From: Acinetobacter populi
GTDB taxonomy: Bacteria; Pseudomonadota; Gammaproteobacteria; Pseudomonadales; Moraxellaceae
NCBI RefSeq assembly: GCF_002174125.1
Contig: NZ_NEXX01000006.1
Location: 62,001-126,000, forward strand
Direction: 5' to 3'
DNA: 64,000 nucleotides
Both the position numbers and the translations under genes were made by a program. The notes beneath the pieces are model-generated. The model saw nothing but the letters and a program-made list of their open reading frames with translations, had not been told where the DNA came from and ran no database searches. Position 1 is the stretch's first letter, and every line of letters starts with the position of its first letter. Positions 47,833-57,388 of this stretch are shown here, one piece after another.

Positions 47833-48416
47833 CATCATTACCTTAAAATGATTTTTGATCTGACACTGGACAATTGGATTCACACCAATTGCACTATCCA
47901 ATGGTCAAATCCCAAAAACTAAATTAATGCGTCTAACATTTCTGGTAAAATATTCAAAATTTACAAATATTTGAATAAAAAAACACGATAGAATTACGTG
48001 CATAAAACAGCGCAGTCATTAAAAATTTATTGCAAATCACACAAAACCAATCCATGCCAAAATCAAATATGCCATATATATAGCAACACATTGCAATAAG
48101 CATCTGCTACAAATGCCGACATCAAGGTGCTAGGAGATAAAATATTGCATGGATCAATGTTTCATGCTGTCAAGCTTTGATAAAAAGCAGTTACAATACG
48201 ACTTTGGTCTGTATAAGTCGGCCATTATGCCAAAATTCCGAGTGAAATACTTGGATTTATTTCTGTTAATTCTATAAATAAAACGCATTAGATTTAAATC
48301 TAATGATTTATTTACTGTATTAAATCGGCTACAATTTGCCGAATCTCCTGATATGCTTGTCTATTAGGTCAATACTAAAACATGCTTTTGAAAATTCGCG
48401 TGGCTAAATAATCGAA
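47833..48416. other. Intergenic region between mqo and scpA
   Basis: About 580 bases between divergent genes with no gene visible. It contains a perfect 20-bp palindrome (48286-48305). Confidence 0.55.
48286..48305. promoter_or_regulatory. Perfect 20-bp palindrome upstream of scpA
   Basis: Half-site cattagattt followed directly by its exact reverse complement. It shares the CATTA...TAATG ends with the palindrome upstream of cyoA (372-393). It lies about 111 bases before scpA. Confidence 0.35.
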
Positions 48417-49229
48417 ATGAGCACAGAGCTTTATCCCAATATAGAAGAACAGCTGTCTATCCGTGTCTTGGACGAATATTATCAGGATATTCCTGAGGAT
48501 CTGTATATTCCGCCGGAAGCCTTTGCAATCCTACTGGAGCAATTTGAAGGTCCACTGGATTTTTTGCTATATCTGGTGCAAAAGAACGGATTCGACCTCA
48601 AACATCTGGATATTGCGCCCATTGCACAGCAATATATTTCTTATATGGACAGAATGAAATCGGATAATATTGAATTAACCGCGGATTATATGGTGATGGC
48701 TGCCCTACTTGCCGATCTGAAATCACGGTTACTATTACCCAAACCGGAAAGTGCACCAAACTTTGAAGATGATCCGAAAAAACAACTGATTGATCGTCTG
48801 GAACAATATTTAAGAATCAAACAGGCTGCCGAGCGTCTTAGCCAGTTGAATATTCTCGAACGTGATGTATTTGATGCAAAAGTCAGTCTGGGTGAACGTG
48901 GTATCATCTATGAAGGCTATGATGCACAAAGCCTTAGCGATGCCCTGCTGTGTGTTTTCCAACGTCCCGAGCCCTATATTCATAATATTGAACAAGAACC
49001 TGTTTTGCTGGAAGAACGTATTCAGTACATTTGTGAACGGGTTGCCAAAGGTGGTGTTTTAACCTTTGACGAATTACTTAAGCCTGCGCAAGGCCGTATG
49101 GGAATGGTGGTGACCTTTATGGCCATTCTTGAATTGGTAAAGCAGCAATTTGTACATATTGTTGAAGATGGGCATATCCGCCCATTAAGTATTCAAGGAA
49201 AGCATTATGCCCAATCAAACTTTTCCTGA
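48417..49229 (+). CDS. scpA: Segregation and condensation protein A
   Basis: Kleisin subunit of the SMC-ScpAB condensin. It has 270 residues. The family motif EQFEGPLDFLLYLVQKNGFDL is present at residues 43-63, and LADLKSRLLLPK follows. The ATG has no strong SD. Its end overlaps scpB by 23 bases, which implies coupling. smc lies separately at 28.8 kb. Confidence 0.94.
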   Translation: MSTELYPNIEEQLSIRVLDEYYQDIPEDLYIPPEAFAILLEQFEGPLDFLLYLVQKNGFDLKHLDIAPIAQQYISYMDRMKSDNIELTADYMVMAALLADLKSRLLLPKPESAPNFEDDPKKQLIDRLEQYLRIKQAAERLSQLNILERDVFDAKVSLGERGIIYEGYDAQSLSDALLCVFQRPEPYIHNIEQEPVLLEERIQYICERVAKGGVLTFDELLKPAQGRMGMVVTFMAILELVKQQFVHIVEDGHIRPLSIQGKHYAQSNFS

Positions 49230-49803
49230 AAATACAGCCTCTCTGGATGATCTGCATCATGAAGCGTTGATGCAGATTGAGGCGATTATTTTTGCCAGTG
49301 ATGCCCCAGTTTCAACCGCAAGACTCAAACAGGCACTTGGCGGACAATTTTCCACGCAGCAAATTCGTCAACTTTTACAGCAATTGTCGATTTTACAACA
49401 TGGCCGTTCGGTTGAACTGATTGAAACCGTACAGGGCTTTAAATTTCAGGTACGTGCCAAATATCGCCATGTAATTCATGAAGCCTGGCCGGAACGTCCG
49501 ATCAAATTATCACCAAGTTTACTGGAAGTGCTTGCAGTTATTGCTTATCACCAACCGGTCACCCGTGCCGATATCGAGCAAATTCGCGGCGTGAGTAATA
49601 ACAGTCTGGTATTAAGAACACTATTCGAATGGAATTGGATTAAAGAGTCGGGTTTTCGGGATGTACCCGGACGTCCGGCTTTATTGGTCACTACACCAAT
49701 TTTTTTAAATGCCTTTGGTTTGGCATCATTAAATGATCTCCCAGTTATCCAAGATCAACAGGACGCTTTGACACAGCTAGAAAGTTTTTCGCGATGTTCT
49801 TAA
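49207..49803 (+). CDS. scpB: Segregation and condensation protein B
   Basis: Winged-helix partner that bridges ScpA and SMC heads. It has 198 residues. Motifs: ALMQIEAIIFASDAPVS near residue 20, and LSPSLLEVLAVIAYHQPVTRADIE near 98. AAGGAAAG inside the end of scpA precedes the start. rluB follows 40 bases downstream, and this scpA-scpB-rluB order is conserved in gammaproteobacteria. Confidence 0.94.
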   Translation: MPNQTFPENTASLDDLHHEALMQIEAIIFASDAPVSTARLKQALGGQFSTQQIRQLLQQLSILQHGRSVELIETVQGFKFQVRAKYRHVIHEAWPERPIKLSPSLLEVLAVIAYHQPVTRADIEQIRGVSNNSLVLRTLFEWNWIKESGFRDVPGRPALLVTTPIFLNAFGLASLNDLPVIQDQQDALTQLESFSRCS

Positions 49804-49843
49804 GCAAATGATTTTGTATATTTTATTTTAAGGTTGTGCAGTT

Positions 49844-50803
49844 ATGAGTGAAAAATTACAGAAGGTACTGGCTAGAGTGGGTCTAGGCTCTAGACGTTAT
49901 ATGGAAGAGGTTATTGCTGCTGGTCGAGTCAGTATCAATGGTCGTATTGCACAAGTCGGCGAACGTATCGAACCAGGGGATGAACTACGTATCGATGGCC
50001 GAAAAATCAGTTATCAAATCGAAGATGAAATCCGTCGCCGTGTGTTGATCTACTATAAACCCGAAGGTGAAATCTGTTCTCGTAACGATCCGGAAAACCG
50101 TCCGACAGTATTTGAACATTTACCCCAGATTGCCAATGATCGCTGGGTCATGGTTGGTCGTCTGGACATTAATAGTACCGGATTATTGTTATTCACCAAT
50201 GACGGTGAACTGGCAAACCGTCTGATGCACCCGTCCAATGAAATTGAACGCGAATATGCTGTGCGTGTTATGGGTGATGTAACCCCACAAATTCGCCAGA
50301 CGTTATTAAATGGTGTAGAACTGGATGATGGTCCAGCCAAATTTGAATCTTTTACCGACCTTGGTGGTGATGGGATTAACCGCTGGTATCAAGTGGTAGT
50401 AAAAGAAGGTCGCAACCGTGAAGTTCGTCGTTTGTTTGAATCACAAGGTTTAAAAGTGAGCCGTCTGTTACGTACCCGTTATGGTTCGGTGATTTTACCA
50501 CGTGAATTACGCACTGGTCGCTGGATAGAACTGGATAAACACGATATTGATAACCTGACCAAACTGGTAGAACTGAAACCACGTCAAGGTACAGGTCTTT
50601 ACGGTATGGCAAAACGCCGTAATGAAAAAATGATCGAAAAACCAATGCCTGCACGCCGTGGCGGATACTTACGCCAGCAACGTCGGGACAGTGAAAATGA
50701 AGCCGAGCAAAATACTAAACCTGCACGTAAACCACCTTTTCATGCAGCAAAAAAACCCGTGGATTATAACAACAAGGGTTTTAAGAAATTTAATGACCAA
50801 TAA
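49844..50803 (+). CDS. rluB: 23S rRNA pseudouridine synthase B
   Basis: Modifies U2605 of 23S rRNA in E. coli. It has 319 residues: N-terminal S4 RNA-binding domain (residues 3-60), catalytic domain with GRLDINSTGLLLFTNDG (the catalytic Asp), and REVRRLFE. The C-terminal 60 residues are Lys/Arg/Pro-rich and probably unstructured, as in RluB. It ends at a strong hairpin (50811). Confidence 0.93.
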   Translation: MSEKLQKVLARVGLGSRRYMEEVIAAGRVSINGRIAQVGERIEPGDELRIDGRKISYQIEDEIRRRVLIYYKPEGEICSRNDPENRPTVFEHLPQIANDRWVMVGRLDINSTGLLLFTNDGELANRLMHPSNEIEREYAVRVMGDVTPQIRQTLLNGVELDDGPAKFESFTDLGGDGINRWYQVVVKEGRNREVRRLFESQGLKVSRLLRTRYGSVILPRELRTGRWIELDKHDIDNLTKLVELKPRQGTGLYGMAKRRNEKMIEKPMPARRGGYLRQQRRDSENEAEQNTKPARKPPFHAAKKPVDYNNKGFKKFNDQ

Positions 50804-50810
50804 TGATTAA

Positions 50811-50853
50811 TAATGCGCTGAATATGGACAAGATTTTCATATTCAGCGCATTA
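50811..50853. terminator. 16-bp perfect hairpin between rluB and the CYTH-CHAD gene
   Basis: taatgcgctgaatatg (50811-50826) and its exact reverse complement (50838-50853) around 11 bases. There is no T run on either strand. It lies between convergent genes and may end transcription through structure or protect RNA ends. Confidence 0.6.
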
Positions 50854-50960
50854 CAGCAATCTTTTTTAAATCTTTACGCACGGCACACTGTTGAATATTG
50901 ATCATCTATCCGTCTGCAAATCAATATTCATCCTGTCCATAATTCCCCCATTGCTTTAGA

Positions 50961-52433
50961 TCATTCCCAGAACCCTTTAAGCTGGCTGAATTTAAGTAGA
51001 TTTTTTTCTACTTTCACCAGCACATTTTTCTGTTCAACATCTACCCACGTCAATGCAAAATTAAACTCGGGATTTTGATGAACTTGCTGGCTAAAATACT
51101 GCGCCGCAATGACCAAATCATTATATGTGCCCAAATGATTTTGCACTTTTTGCAAATATTTTAGATATTTCTCGACCTGTTTGGGCGAATAAATCGTGGC
51201 AACAAATTCAATAATGTATCTTAATTTTTTTACCCGTTTGCGCGTGCGGTGACGTGCCTCTGCATCCATATCCGCAAAGTGCTTTGCATCATGACGTAAT
51301 TGATGATGTAAATGATCTAATCTTTTACTCACCACGTGTTTTAACGACACATTTTTTTGTTTACTTTGTCTAGGTTGACGATAAGAAAATTCCAGTAATT
51401 TTAATAATAATTTTGTGGTCGATGGCTGGCGAAATACAACACTAGAATCTTCGACTACCTGTGTCTCTGAATCAATGTGTAATACAGGCGCGTCAGTCTG
51501 TTGCTGGATTCTGGGCAAAATTTCCAGTGTGATGACATCCAGATCACGGGTTGTACCCAACTGTCGGAATAATGCGGCAAGTTCAACTTCCCATTCAGGA
51601 TTGACATGTGCAGACCATTTACCAAAATTTTTCAAAAGACTACGTAAACGACGCAAGGCGACACGTGCCTGATGAATATGTTCAGGTTCGGCAACGTCAC
51701 CGGCAATCGCAGCAAGATTAGGCAACAAGTGATTAAGACAATTAATCACCATCTTTTGTAATGCAATTTCTGGTGAGAGCTGCTTATCCAGTACAAAAGA
51801 TTTTGCATGTGTGGCAGGAGAAACCGTTTTACCTGCTGCCAAAAGGCTTCCCCGCTCTGCCTTACTTCTGACATCAAGCCATAGCTGGTATTGCTCTACC
51901 CAACTTTGACTAAAGTCAATCAGTGTCCCTGCATCACCACTTTTGAGTTCAAATTCAACTTCACAAATTTTCTGATGCGTTTGTGAACTACGAATTTCAC
52001 CATCATCAAGACATGCTTCAATCAGGCTACCGTGCAGCTCAAAAACATGAAAAGTCCGCTGTACAATGGTTTCAAACTGGAGTGCAAGTTGATCCTTCTG
52101 ATCACCTAGAATCTCGGTCAATAAAGTTTGTACGCTTCGATTATGCTGATATAAATCCAGATTTAAATCTGGTGGCTGTTCACATTTACCCAAAAATATT
52201 TCTTCTTCTATGCGGTGTAAATGACTTTCTCCCGCAGCTTTTAGCGTCTGTATCCAGTTTTCACCTTCCAGACGCAAACGTATTGCGACGCCATGTTGGG
52301 ACAATATGCGATCCGACGTATCATAATATTTTGCATGCAGTTGAATCTGCCGTGCCTTTACTTTTTTAAATGCCCGTTCAACAGCTTTTTTTTGCTTTTC
52401 AGGAAGTTGAAATTTTAGTTCGATTTCTACCAT
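50961..52433 (-). CDS. CYTH-CHAD domain protein (inorganic triphosphatase-like)
   Basis: A 490-residue protein. The N-terminal CYTH domain (to about 200) has the ExExK motif in EIELK and binds triphosphate; E. coli YgiF of the same layout hydrolyses inorganic triphosphate. The C-terminal CHAD domain (about 220-490) is helical with many conserved His (HIHQARVALRRLRSLLK) and is thought to bind polyphosphate. The ATG at 52433 is preferred to 52439 because AGGA lies 8 bases upstream. Ends convergently with rluB. Confidence 0.9.
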   Translation of the reverse strand: MVEIELKFQLPEKQKKAVERAFKKVKARQIQLHAKYYDTSDRILSQHGVAIRLRLEGENWIQTLKAAGESHLHRIEEEIFLGKCEQPPDLNLDLYQHNRSVQTLLTEILGDQKDQLALQFETIVQRTFHVFELHGSLIEACLDDGEIRSSQTHQKICEVEFELKSGDAGTLIDFSQSWVEQYQLWLDVRSKAERGSLLAAGKTVSPATHAKSFVLDKQLSPEIALQKMVINCLNHLLPNLAAIAGDVAEPEHIHQARVALRRLRSLLKNFGKWSAHVNPEWEVELAALFRQLGTTRDLDVITLEILPRIQQQTDAPVLHIDSETQVVEDSSVVFRQPSTTKLLLKLLEFSYRQPRQSKQKNVSLKHVVSKRLDHLHHQLRHDAKHFADMDAEARHRTRKRVKKLRYIIEFVATIYSPKQVEKYLKYLQKVQNHLGTYNDLVIAAQYFSQQVHQNPEFNFALTWVDVEQKNVLVKVEKNLLKFSQLKGFWE

Positions 52434-52621
52434 GGTCATATTCCTGATATATTAAAATCGTCGGTCAAGCTATCAATATAACGTGTAATCAAAGACAAGG
52501 TAAGCACATTTTGTGTGCAATAGCGTAAACTGGATTTCTTGCGCTTATCATGCCAAAAGTATCTTCTATCATTTCTCTAAAATGACTTTTATTTTGTTGA
52601 CATGGTCCTTCATTTTCAACC

Positions 52622-53281
52622 TTATCTCAACACAATCGGAATAAGTTTTGATTGAATTTTATAATCCTGTGGACGTGATGCACAGGCATTTCCAGTAATT
52701 TCTGTCTTAAGTACCATGCTCTGTTGTTCCAGCACATTCAGTATGCCGGTATCATTGGCACCGGTTTTACAATCACTATCTCCTTGCTTGACATCAAACT
52801 GTCCTGGTGAATAGTAAGATTCGGCCTCGGCAATCGTTACTGGTTGCCAGTTTTTAAAATACGTCAAGGTTCGACTTTGTTCGATTGTGCCCTGTCCGGA
52901 GCCTGCACTCTCAAACTCGACCAAATTAACGGGTTTGCCGTTTACAATCACCTGATGCACTACAAAAGTATTGGACTGTCCACCAAATTCCAGAAGATGA
53001 GACTGTTTTAAATTAGGACGCGTCAGAATATAGCCAGCCCAGAAATTACGTCCAGCATTGGCAAATTCAATGCCGGAGATATAGGCTTTTTCACCTGACA
53101 TCAAGACAATTTCTTCTGTCCGGTCAATAGAAATGGCGTTGGCAGGATTTGCATAGGATTTTTCCGGATTGTTGAGCCAGCCAATAATTTCCGTTGTGCT
53201 AGGCACCTTAGCCATTGTGGTTAATGTCAGTGTGCTAAACAGTAAACCTGATAACACCTGAATAAAATATTTCTGCCGCAT
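52622..53281 (-). CDS. Exported hypothetical protein, 219 residues
   Basis: I do not recognise a family. A signal peptide of about 24 residues ends in TMA. Two cysteines in the mature protein (DSDCKTG and GNACAS) may form a disulfide. The rest looks beta-rich. AAGGAA lies 8 bases upstream of the chosen ATG; the frame back to 53311 is rejected. It is divergent from the photolyase gene. It is probably periplasmic. Confidence 0.7.
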   Translation of the reverse strand: MRQKYFIQVLSGLLFSTLTLTTMAKVPSTTEIIGWLNNPEKSYANPANAISIDRTEEIVLMSGEKAYISGIEFANAGRNFWAGYILTRPNLKQSHLLEFGGQSNTFVVHQVIVNGKPVNLVEFESAGSGQGTIEQSRTLTYFKNWQPVTIAEAESYYSPGQFDVKQGDSDCKTGANDTGILNVLEQQSMVLKTEITGNACASRPQDYKIQSKLIPIVLR

Positions 53282-53384
53282 CTGATGATTCCTTCGCCTT
53301 ATGCTGATCATTTACATCTTCTTAGCTTAATTTTTTTCAACCTTGCGTTAAGATGGCAAATAAATGTTGATTGCTTGATTTTTC

Positions 53385-54806
53385 ATGAATTTATACTGGT
53401 TTCGCAATGATTTACGCCTAAATGACAATACTGCCTTATTTCATGCCACACAGCAAGATTTGACCATCGCAGTTTTTATCATCACCCCGACACAATGGCA
53501 GCAACATGATGATGCTAGCTGTAAAGTCGATTTCTGGCTTAGACAATTACAACAGCTATCGCTGCAATTAAAGCAGCTCAACATTCCTTTATTAATCGGT
53601 CACACTGAACTTTGGCAAGAGATTCCAGATCTTCTATTGCAATTGTGTCAACAGCATCAGATTAAAAACATCTATTGGAATCAGGAATATGGCATCAATG
53701 AAATGCAGCGCGACCTTGCAGTAAAACAGCAATTACAGCACCAGCAGATCAATGTGCATGAATATTCCGACCGCACTCTATTTCCAGTCGGTTCGATTAA
53801 AAATAAAAATGGCGAATATTATAAAGTTTTTAGTGCATTCAAACAGGTATGTTATGAACGTCTGGATCAAGCGCACATTCTGCACACTTATGATCAACCT
53901 GCGCCCCAACAGCCGCTTGATATTGCCAGTGACGACATACCACAGTCGATTGCGGGTTTTGATTCAATATCGGAAAAGCGATGCCAACACTGGCCAGTCG
54001 GTGAGGATATTGCTTTATCAAAACTTGCTCACTTTGTCGAAGATCAGATCACGCATTATCAAGCTGAACGGGATTTCCCCGCCATACAGGGCACCAGTCA
54101 ACTTTCGCCTTATCTTAATGCCGGCATACTCTCTATTCGGCAATGTGTACAATATATTCAACAGCATCATCAAAATCAGCTTTTTAGCTCGAATAACGGC
54201 ATCAATACATGGCTGAACGAATTATTATGGCGGGAATTTTACCAACATATTTTATACGGTTTTCCGCAGGTCAGCCGACATCAGCCCTTTAAAGCTGAAA
54301 CCGGTAAAATTCACTGGCGTAATGCACCGGAGGATTTACACGCCTGGCAACATGGCAAAACCGGTTTTCCTTTGATTGATGCTGCCATGCGCCAACTGCT
54401 AAACACAGGCTGGATGCATAATCGCTTACGCATGATTGTAGCGATGTTTCTCAGTAAAAATTTGTTGATTGACTGGCGACTGGGCGAACAATGGTTTATG
54501 CAGCACCTGATTGATGGCGATCTGGCTGCCAATAACGGGGGCTGGCAATGGTCTGCCTCAACAGGCACAGACAGTGTGCCCTATTTTCGTATTTTTAACC
54601 CGATTAGCCAGTCACAGAAATTTGATCCCAATGGCGATTTTATCCGGCAATGGCTGCCTGAACTGGCGCATCTGGATAGCAAAACGCTTCATGAGCCCTA
54701 TCGCTATGTTAAAGCAGGTGAAGGATTAAATTATCCACAACCGATTGTCGATTTAAAACAAAGCCGACAACGTGCGCTTGATGCTTTTAAGGGGATTAAA
54801 CATTAA
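53385..54806 (+). CDS. phrB: Deoxyribodipyrimidine photolyase
   Basis: Repairs cyclobutane pyrimidine dimers with blue light using FAD. It has 473 residues, normal. Motifs: WFRNDLRLNDN at the N-terminus, the FAD-binding region GINTWLNELLWREFYQHIL, WMHNRLRMIVAMFLSKNLLIDWRLGE and QWSASTGTDSVPYFRIFNP. Class I type. A shared terminator with bioD follows. Confidence 0.95.
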   Translation: MNLYWFRNDLRLNDNTALFHATQQDLTIAVFIITPTQWQQHDDASCKVDFWLRQLQQLSLQLKQLNIPLLIGHTELWQEIPDLLLQLCQQHQIKNIYWNQEYGINEMQRDLAVKQQLQHQQINVHEYSDRTLFPVGSIKNKNGEYYKVFSAFKQVCYERLDQAHILHTYDQPAPQQPLDIASDDIPQSIAGFDSISEKRCQHWPVGEDIALSKLAHFVEDQITHYQAERDFPAIQGTSQLSPYLNAGILSIRQCVQYIQQHHQNQLFSSNNGINTWLNELLWREFYQHILYGFPQVSRHQPFKAETGKIHWRNAPEDLHAWQHGKTGFPLIDAAMRQLLNTGWMHNRLRMIVAMFLSKNLLIDWRLGEQWFMQHLIDGDLAANNGGWQWSASTGTDSVPYFRIFNPISQSQKFDPNGDFIRQWLPELAHLDSKTLHEPYRYVKAGEGLNYPQPIVDLKQSRQRALDAFKGIKH

Positions 54807-54834
54807 ATCCTTTGGCTGAAAAACCAAAGGATTT
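54805..54834. terminator. Bidirectional terminator between phrB and bioD
   Basis: aaatcctttgg and ccaaaggattt pair perfectly around 8 bases. It starts within the phrB stop and lies 16 bases past the bioD stop. Confidence 0.85.
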
Positions 54835-54850
54835 TACCGTCATCAAAATA

Positions 54851-55492
54851 TTAAATACGGGCAATCTCCTGCCACAATGCATCGGGAAAATGTTTCGCCA
54901 AATAGTTTTTCAGATATTGTCGGGTATCCTCGGCAATCACGCGATCTTTGGCATCATGAAAGGCATTAAACGCCAATGCATAGAGGGAAATGCCATATTG
55001 CTTTAAAGCTGCCAGACTTAATAAGGTATGATTGATACTGCCCAAGCGTCCAGAAGTGACTAAAACCACTGGATAATGTTGTTGCGCGATATAATCAATG
55101 GTGAGGAAATCCTCGGTTAACGGCACCATTAATCCGCCTGCACCTTCCAGCAATACCACATCATAACGGGCAGCCAGTTGTTGCGTAGCCTGCTCAATGG
55201 CTTTTAAATCCAGTTGTTTTTGTTCAAGTCGAGTCGCCAAATGGGGTGATGCCGGATAGGCAAAAATTTGAGGTGCAGTTAAACCCTGCTGATCTTCCGG
55301 AAATGTATCAATCTGCATGATCTGGCGATGGCGGGCAATATCTTCGGAAAAACCCTGATTACCGGTTTGAATCAATTTCTGGGTAATCACATTGACACCC
55401 TGATCCAACAATTGCTTGGCCAGAATCCCTGTACTTATGGTTTTACCAATATCGGTATCAATGCCACTGATAAAATACACAGCATTTTCCAT
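54851..55492 (-). CDS. bioD: Dethiobiotin synthetase
   Basis: Penultimate step of biotin synthesis: carboxylates 7,8-diaminopelargonate using ATP. It has 213 residues. The P-loop reads GIDTDIGKT at the N-terminus, and [11 protein letters not shown] is the other family motif. It begins 15 bases after the vapC stop, so it is probably co-transcribed with the vapBC pair. AGAGAGA precedes the ATG. Confidence 0.95.
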   Translation of the reverse strand: MENAVYFISGIDTDIGKTISTGILAKQLLDQGVNVITQKLIQTGNQGFSEDIARHRQIMQIDTFPEDQQGLTAPQIFAYPASPHLATRLEQKQLDLKAIEQATQQLAARYDVVLLEGAGGLMVPLTEDFLTIDYIAQQHYPVVLVTSGRLGSINHTLLSLAALKQYGISLYALAFNAFHDAKDRVIAEDTRQYLKNYLAKHFPDALWQEIARI

Positions 55493-55507
55493 CACACATC
55501 TCTCTCT

Positions 55508-55924
55508 TTAGGATTTTGGCTCATATATTGACAAACTATCACCTATATAGGATTGATAATGCTTAAAATCCTGATCTAATGTAAAAACCTCTAATCGCTG
55601 CCGTACAGCAATAGCACAGATTAGAAAATCAATATGTGACCCTTGAATACCATGTCTACGGCATTGATTATAGAATTGTGCTGCACATTCATAATCTTGG
55701 GTAATCACGTCTATATCTTTAAAAATACTTAATTTATTTTTTAATTTTTGAAATTGTAACTCATCACGAATACCACTTAATATTTCCTGTCGTATAGCAC
55801 CAATCACAACCACCTTGCCATTTAAAATAAGTTCTGATAACTCAGTAATAATATGCATGTCCGTATTTGTTTTTTGCTTTTTTCGAAAAGCCAGTGACCA
55901 AATTGAGGTATCAACTAAAATCAT
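55508..55924 (-). CDS. VapC-type PIN-domain toxin
   Basis: Ribonuclease toxin, 138 residues. PIN acidic residues are visible: Asp5 in ILVDTSIW, Glu in IRQEILSG, and Asp in SHIDFLIC plus LDQDF. The MILVDTSIWSLAFRKK start is typical of VapC. It overlaps the antitoxin gene by 14 bases. The pair sits between bioF and bioD on the same strand, where bioC lies in many gammaproteobacteria. Confidence 0.92.
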   Translation of the reverse strand: MILVDTSIWSLAFRKKQKTNTDMHIITELSELILNGKVVVIGAIRQEILSGIRDELQFQKLKNKLSIFKDIDVITQDYECAAQFYNQCRRHGIQGSHIDFLICAIAVRQRLEVFTLDQDFKHYQSYIGDSLSIYEPKS

Positions 55925-56123
55925 GAGGTCGCTGTCTCATCATTTTATAATCATAATCTTCATCTATATCTATCGTATTAAATAATTCAATAACTTCCTG
56001 TGCTTGTCTTCTCTGTACAAATTCTCTTAAAGCAAGATCAATCACTTCTTGCGCATTTGACAAATGTCCAAGCTTTATTGCTTCTGCCAGTAAATTCTGG
56101 TCTAAATCAAGATTGATACTCAT
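55911..56123 (-). CDS. VapB-type antitoxin
   Basis: A 70-residue antitoxin from MSINLDLDQNLLAEA; AAGGTC lies directly upstream of the ATG, and the frame open to 56171 is rejected. The N-terminal ribbon-helix-helix-like part is followed by the toxin-binding tail with YDYKMMRQRPHDF. DUF2191-type VapB proteins have this layout. The overlap with vapC indicates coupled translation, and the complex would be expected to repress its own promoter. Confidence 0.88.
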   Translation of the reverse strand: MSINLDLDQNLLAEAIKLGHLSNAQEVIDLALREFVQRRQAQEVIELFNTIDIDEDYDYKMMRQRPHDFS

Positions 56124-56209
56124 GACCTTCGTTTCCTCGAAACAAATATATACGGATACAGAATAGCACATTTGGCAGATATTTTGACAAATGCAGATAT
56201 CGCCCCAAC

Positions 56210-57367
56210 TTATAAATGTGCAATAAGCGGTTCAAGTTGTGACCACGATAAATTTGCATCGAGGGAAATACGCACCCGTGCAGTCCCTTCGGCAACAGTT
56301 GGCGGACGAATTGGTAAAACATAAAATCCGGCTCGCTGCATTTGCAGGGCTTTATCCACGGCAATCTGATTTTCACCATAAATCACCGGGATAATATGAC
56401 TATCAGTTGGACAAGCCAATCCTCTGTCCAACACCGCCTGTTTTAATTTCTGGCTAATTTGCAAAAGATGCTGCCGTTTATCCTGCATCTGCTGCATATA
56501 ATGAAATATAAAATTTGTCCACGCCATATTCAGTGGTGGCTGGGCGGTAGAAAAAATCAGTGAGCGCATTTTATTAATTAAAAACTCACGAATAATTTCG
56601 TCACAAATCAGATAACCACCGACAGAGGCCAAGGCCTTACCAAAAGTTCCGACCAGAAAATCAATGTCGGCGATACAATTTTGCTGTTCGGCACATCCAA
56701 GACCTTTGTCACCATAAACACCAATGGCATGTGCCTCATCAACATAGAGCATGACTTTTGCGTATTTCTGTTTTAAAGCCACCAATGCGTTTAAATTGGT
56801 AATATCACCGTCCATGCTATAGACACTTTCGGTTACCACCATGATTTTTTCGATTTCGTCACGATTGGCGGCTTGAATTAAAAGCTGTTCCAGTTGCGCC
56901 AAGTCTTGATGCGCATAACGTTGTTTCTGCGCCTTACTTAATCGAATGCCATCGATAATACTGGCATGAATTAACTCATCGGAAATGATCAGAGTCTTGC
57001 TATCAGTCAAGGCGGGCAAAATACCGATATTCATATGATAGCCACTGTTCAATAACAGACTGGCCCGACCAAATGCCTGACTTAAACTGGCTTCCAGTTG
57101 TTCATATTCGGGAAAGTTTCCGGTCAATAACCGGGAAGAAGAACTGGTTAAATGACGGGTTTCAACCGGGTAGAGATCAAAAAACTGTTGCTTTAACGCT
57201 TCATTTTGCGCCAAACCCAGATAATCATTGGAACTTAGATTCAACATGGTACTGCCATTTAATATGGCATATTGCCCGTGATGCTGAATTTCCTTAAAAA
57301 AACGGAAGTTATCCTTATGCTTTAACTGTTCTAAAGTATCGGCATAGGATTGATATAAAGGATTCAT
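56210..57367 (-). CDS. bioF: 8-amino-7-oxononanoate synthase
   Basis: First dedicated ring-forming step of biotin synthesis: condenses pimeloyl-thioester with alanine using PLP. It has 385 residues. Motifs: NLSSNDYLGLA, DEAHAIGVYGDKGLG, and the PLP lysine in GTFGKALASVGGY. A TGAACG-N5-CGTTCA palindrome lies 22 bases upstream. The next gene downstream is vapB (87 bases), not bioC. Confidence 0.96.
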   Translation of the reverse strand: MNPLYQSYADTLEQLKHKDNFRFFKEIQHHGQYAILNGSTMLNLSSNDYLGLAQNEALKQQFFDLYPVETRHLTSSSSRLLTGNFPEYEQLEASLSQAFGRASLLLNSGYHMNIGILPALTDSKTLIISDELIHASIIDGIRLSKAQKQRYAHQDLAQLEQLLIQAANRDEIEKIMVVTESVYSMDGDITNLNALVALKQKYAKVMLYVDEAHAIGVYGDKGLGCAEQQNCIADIDFLVGTFGKALASVGGYLICDEIIREFLINKMRSLIFSTAQPPLNMAWTNFIFHYMQQMQDKRQHLLQISQKLKQAVLDRGLACPTDSHIIPVIYGENQIAVDKALQMQRAGFYVLPIRPPTVAEGTARVRISLDANLSWSQLEPLIAHL

Positions 57368-57388
57368 TGATACTCACATCAGTCAGAT

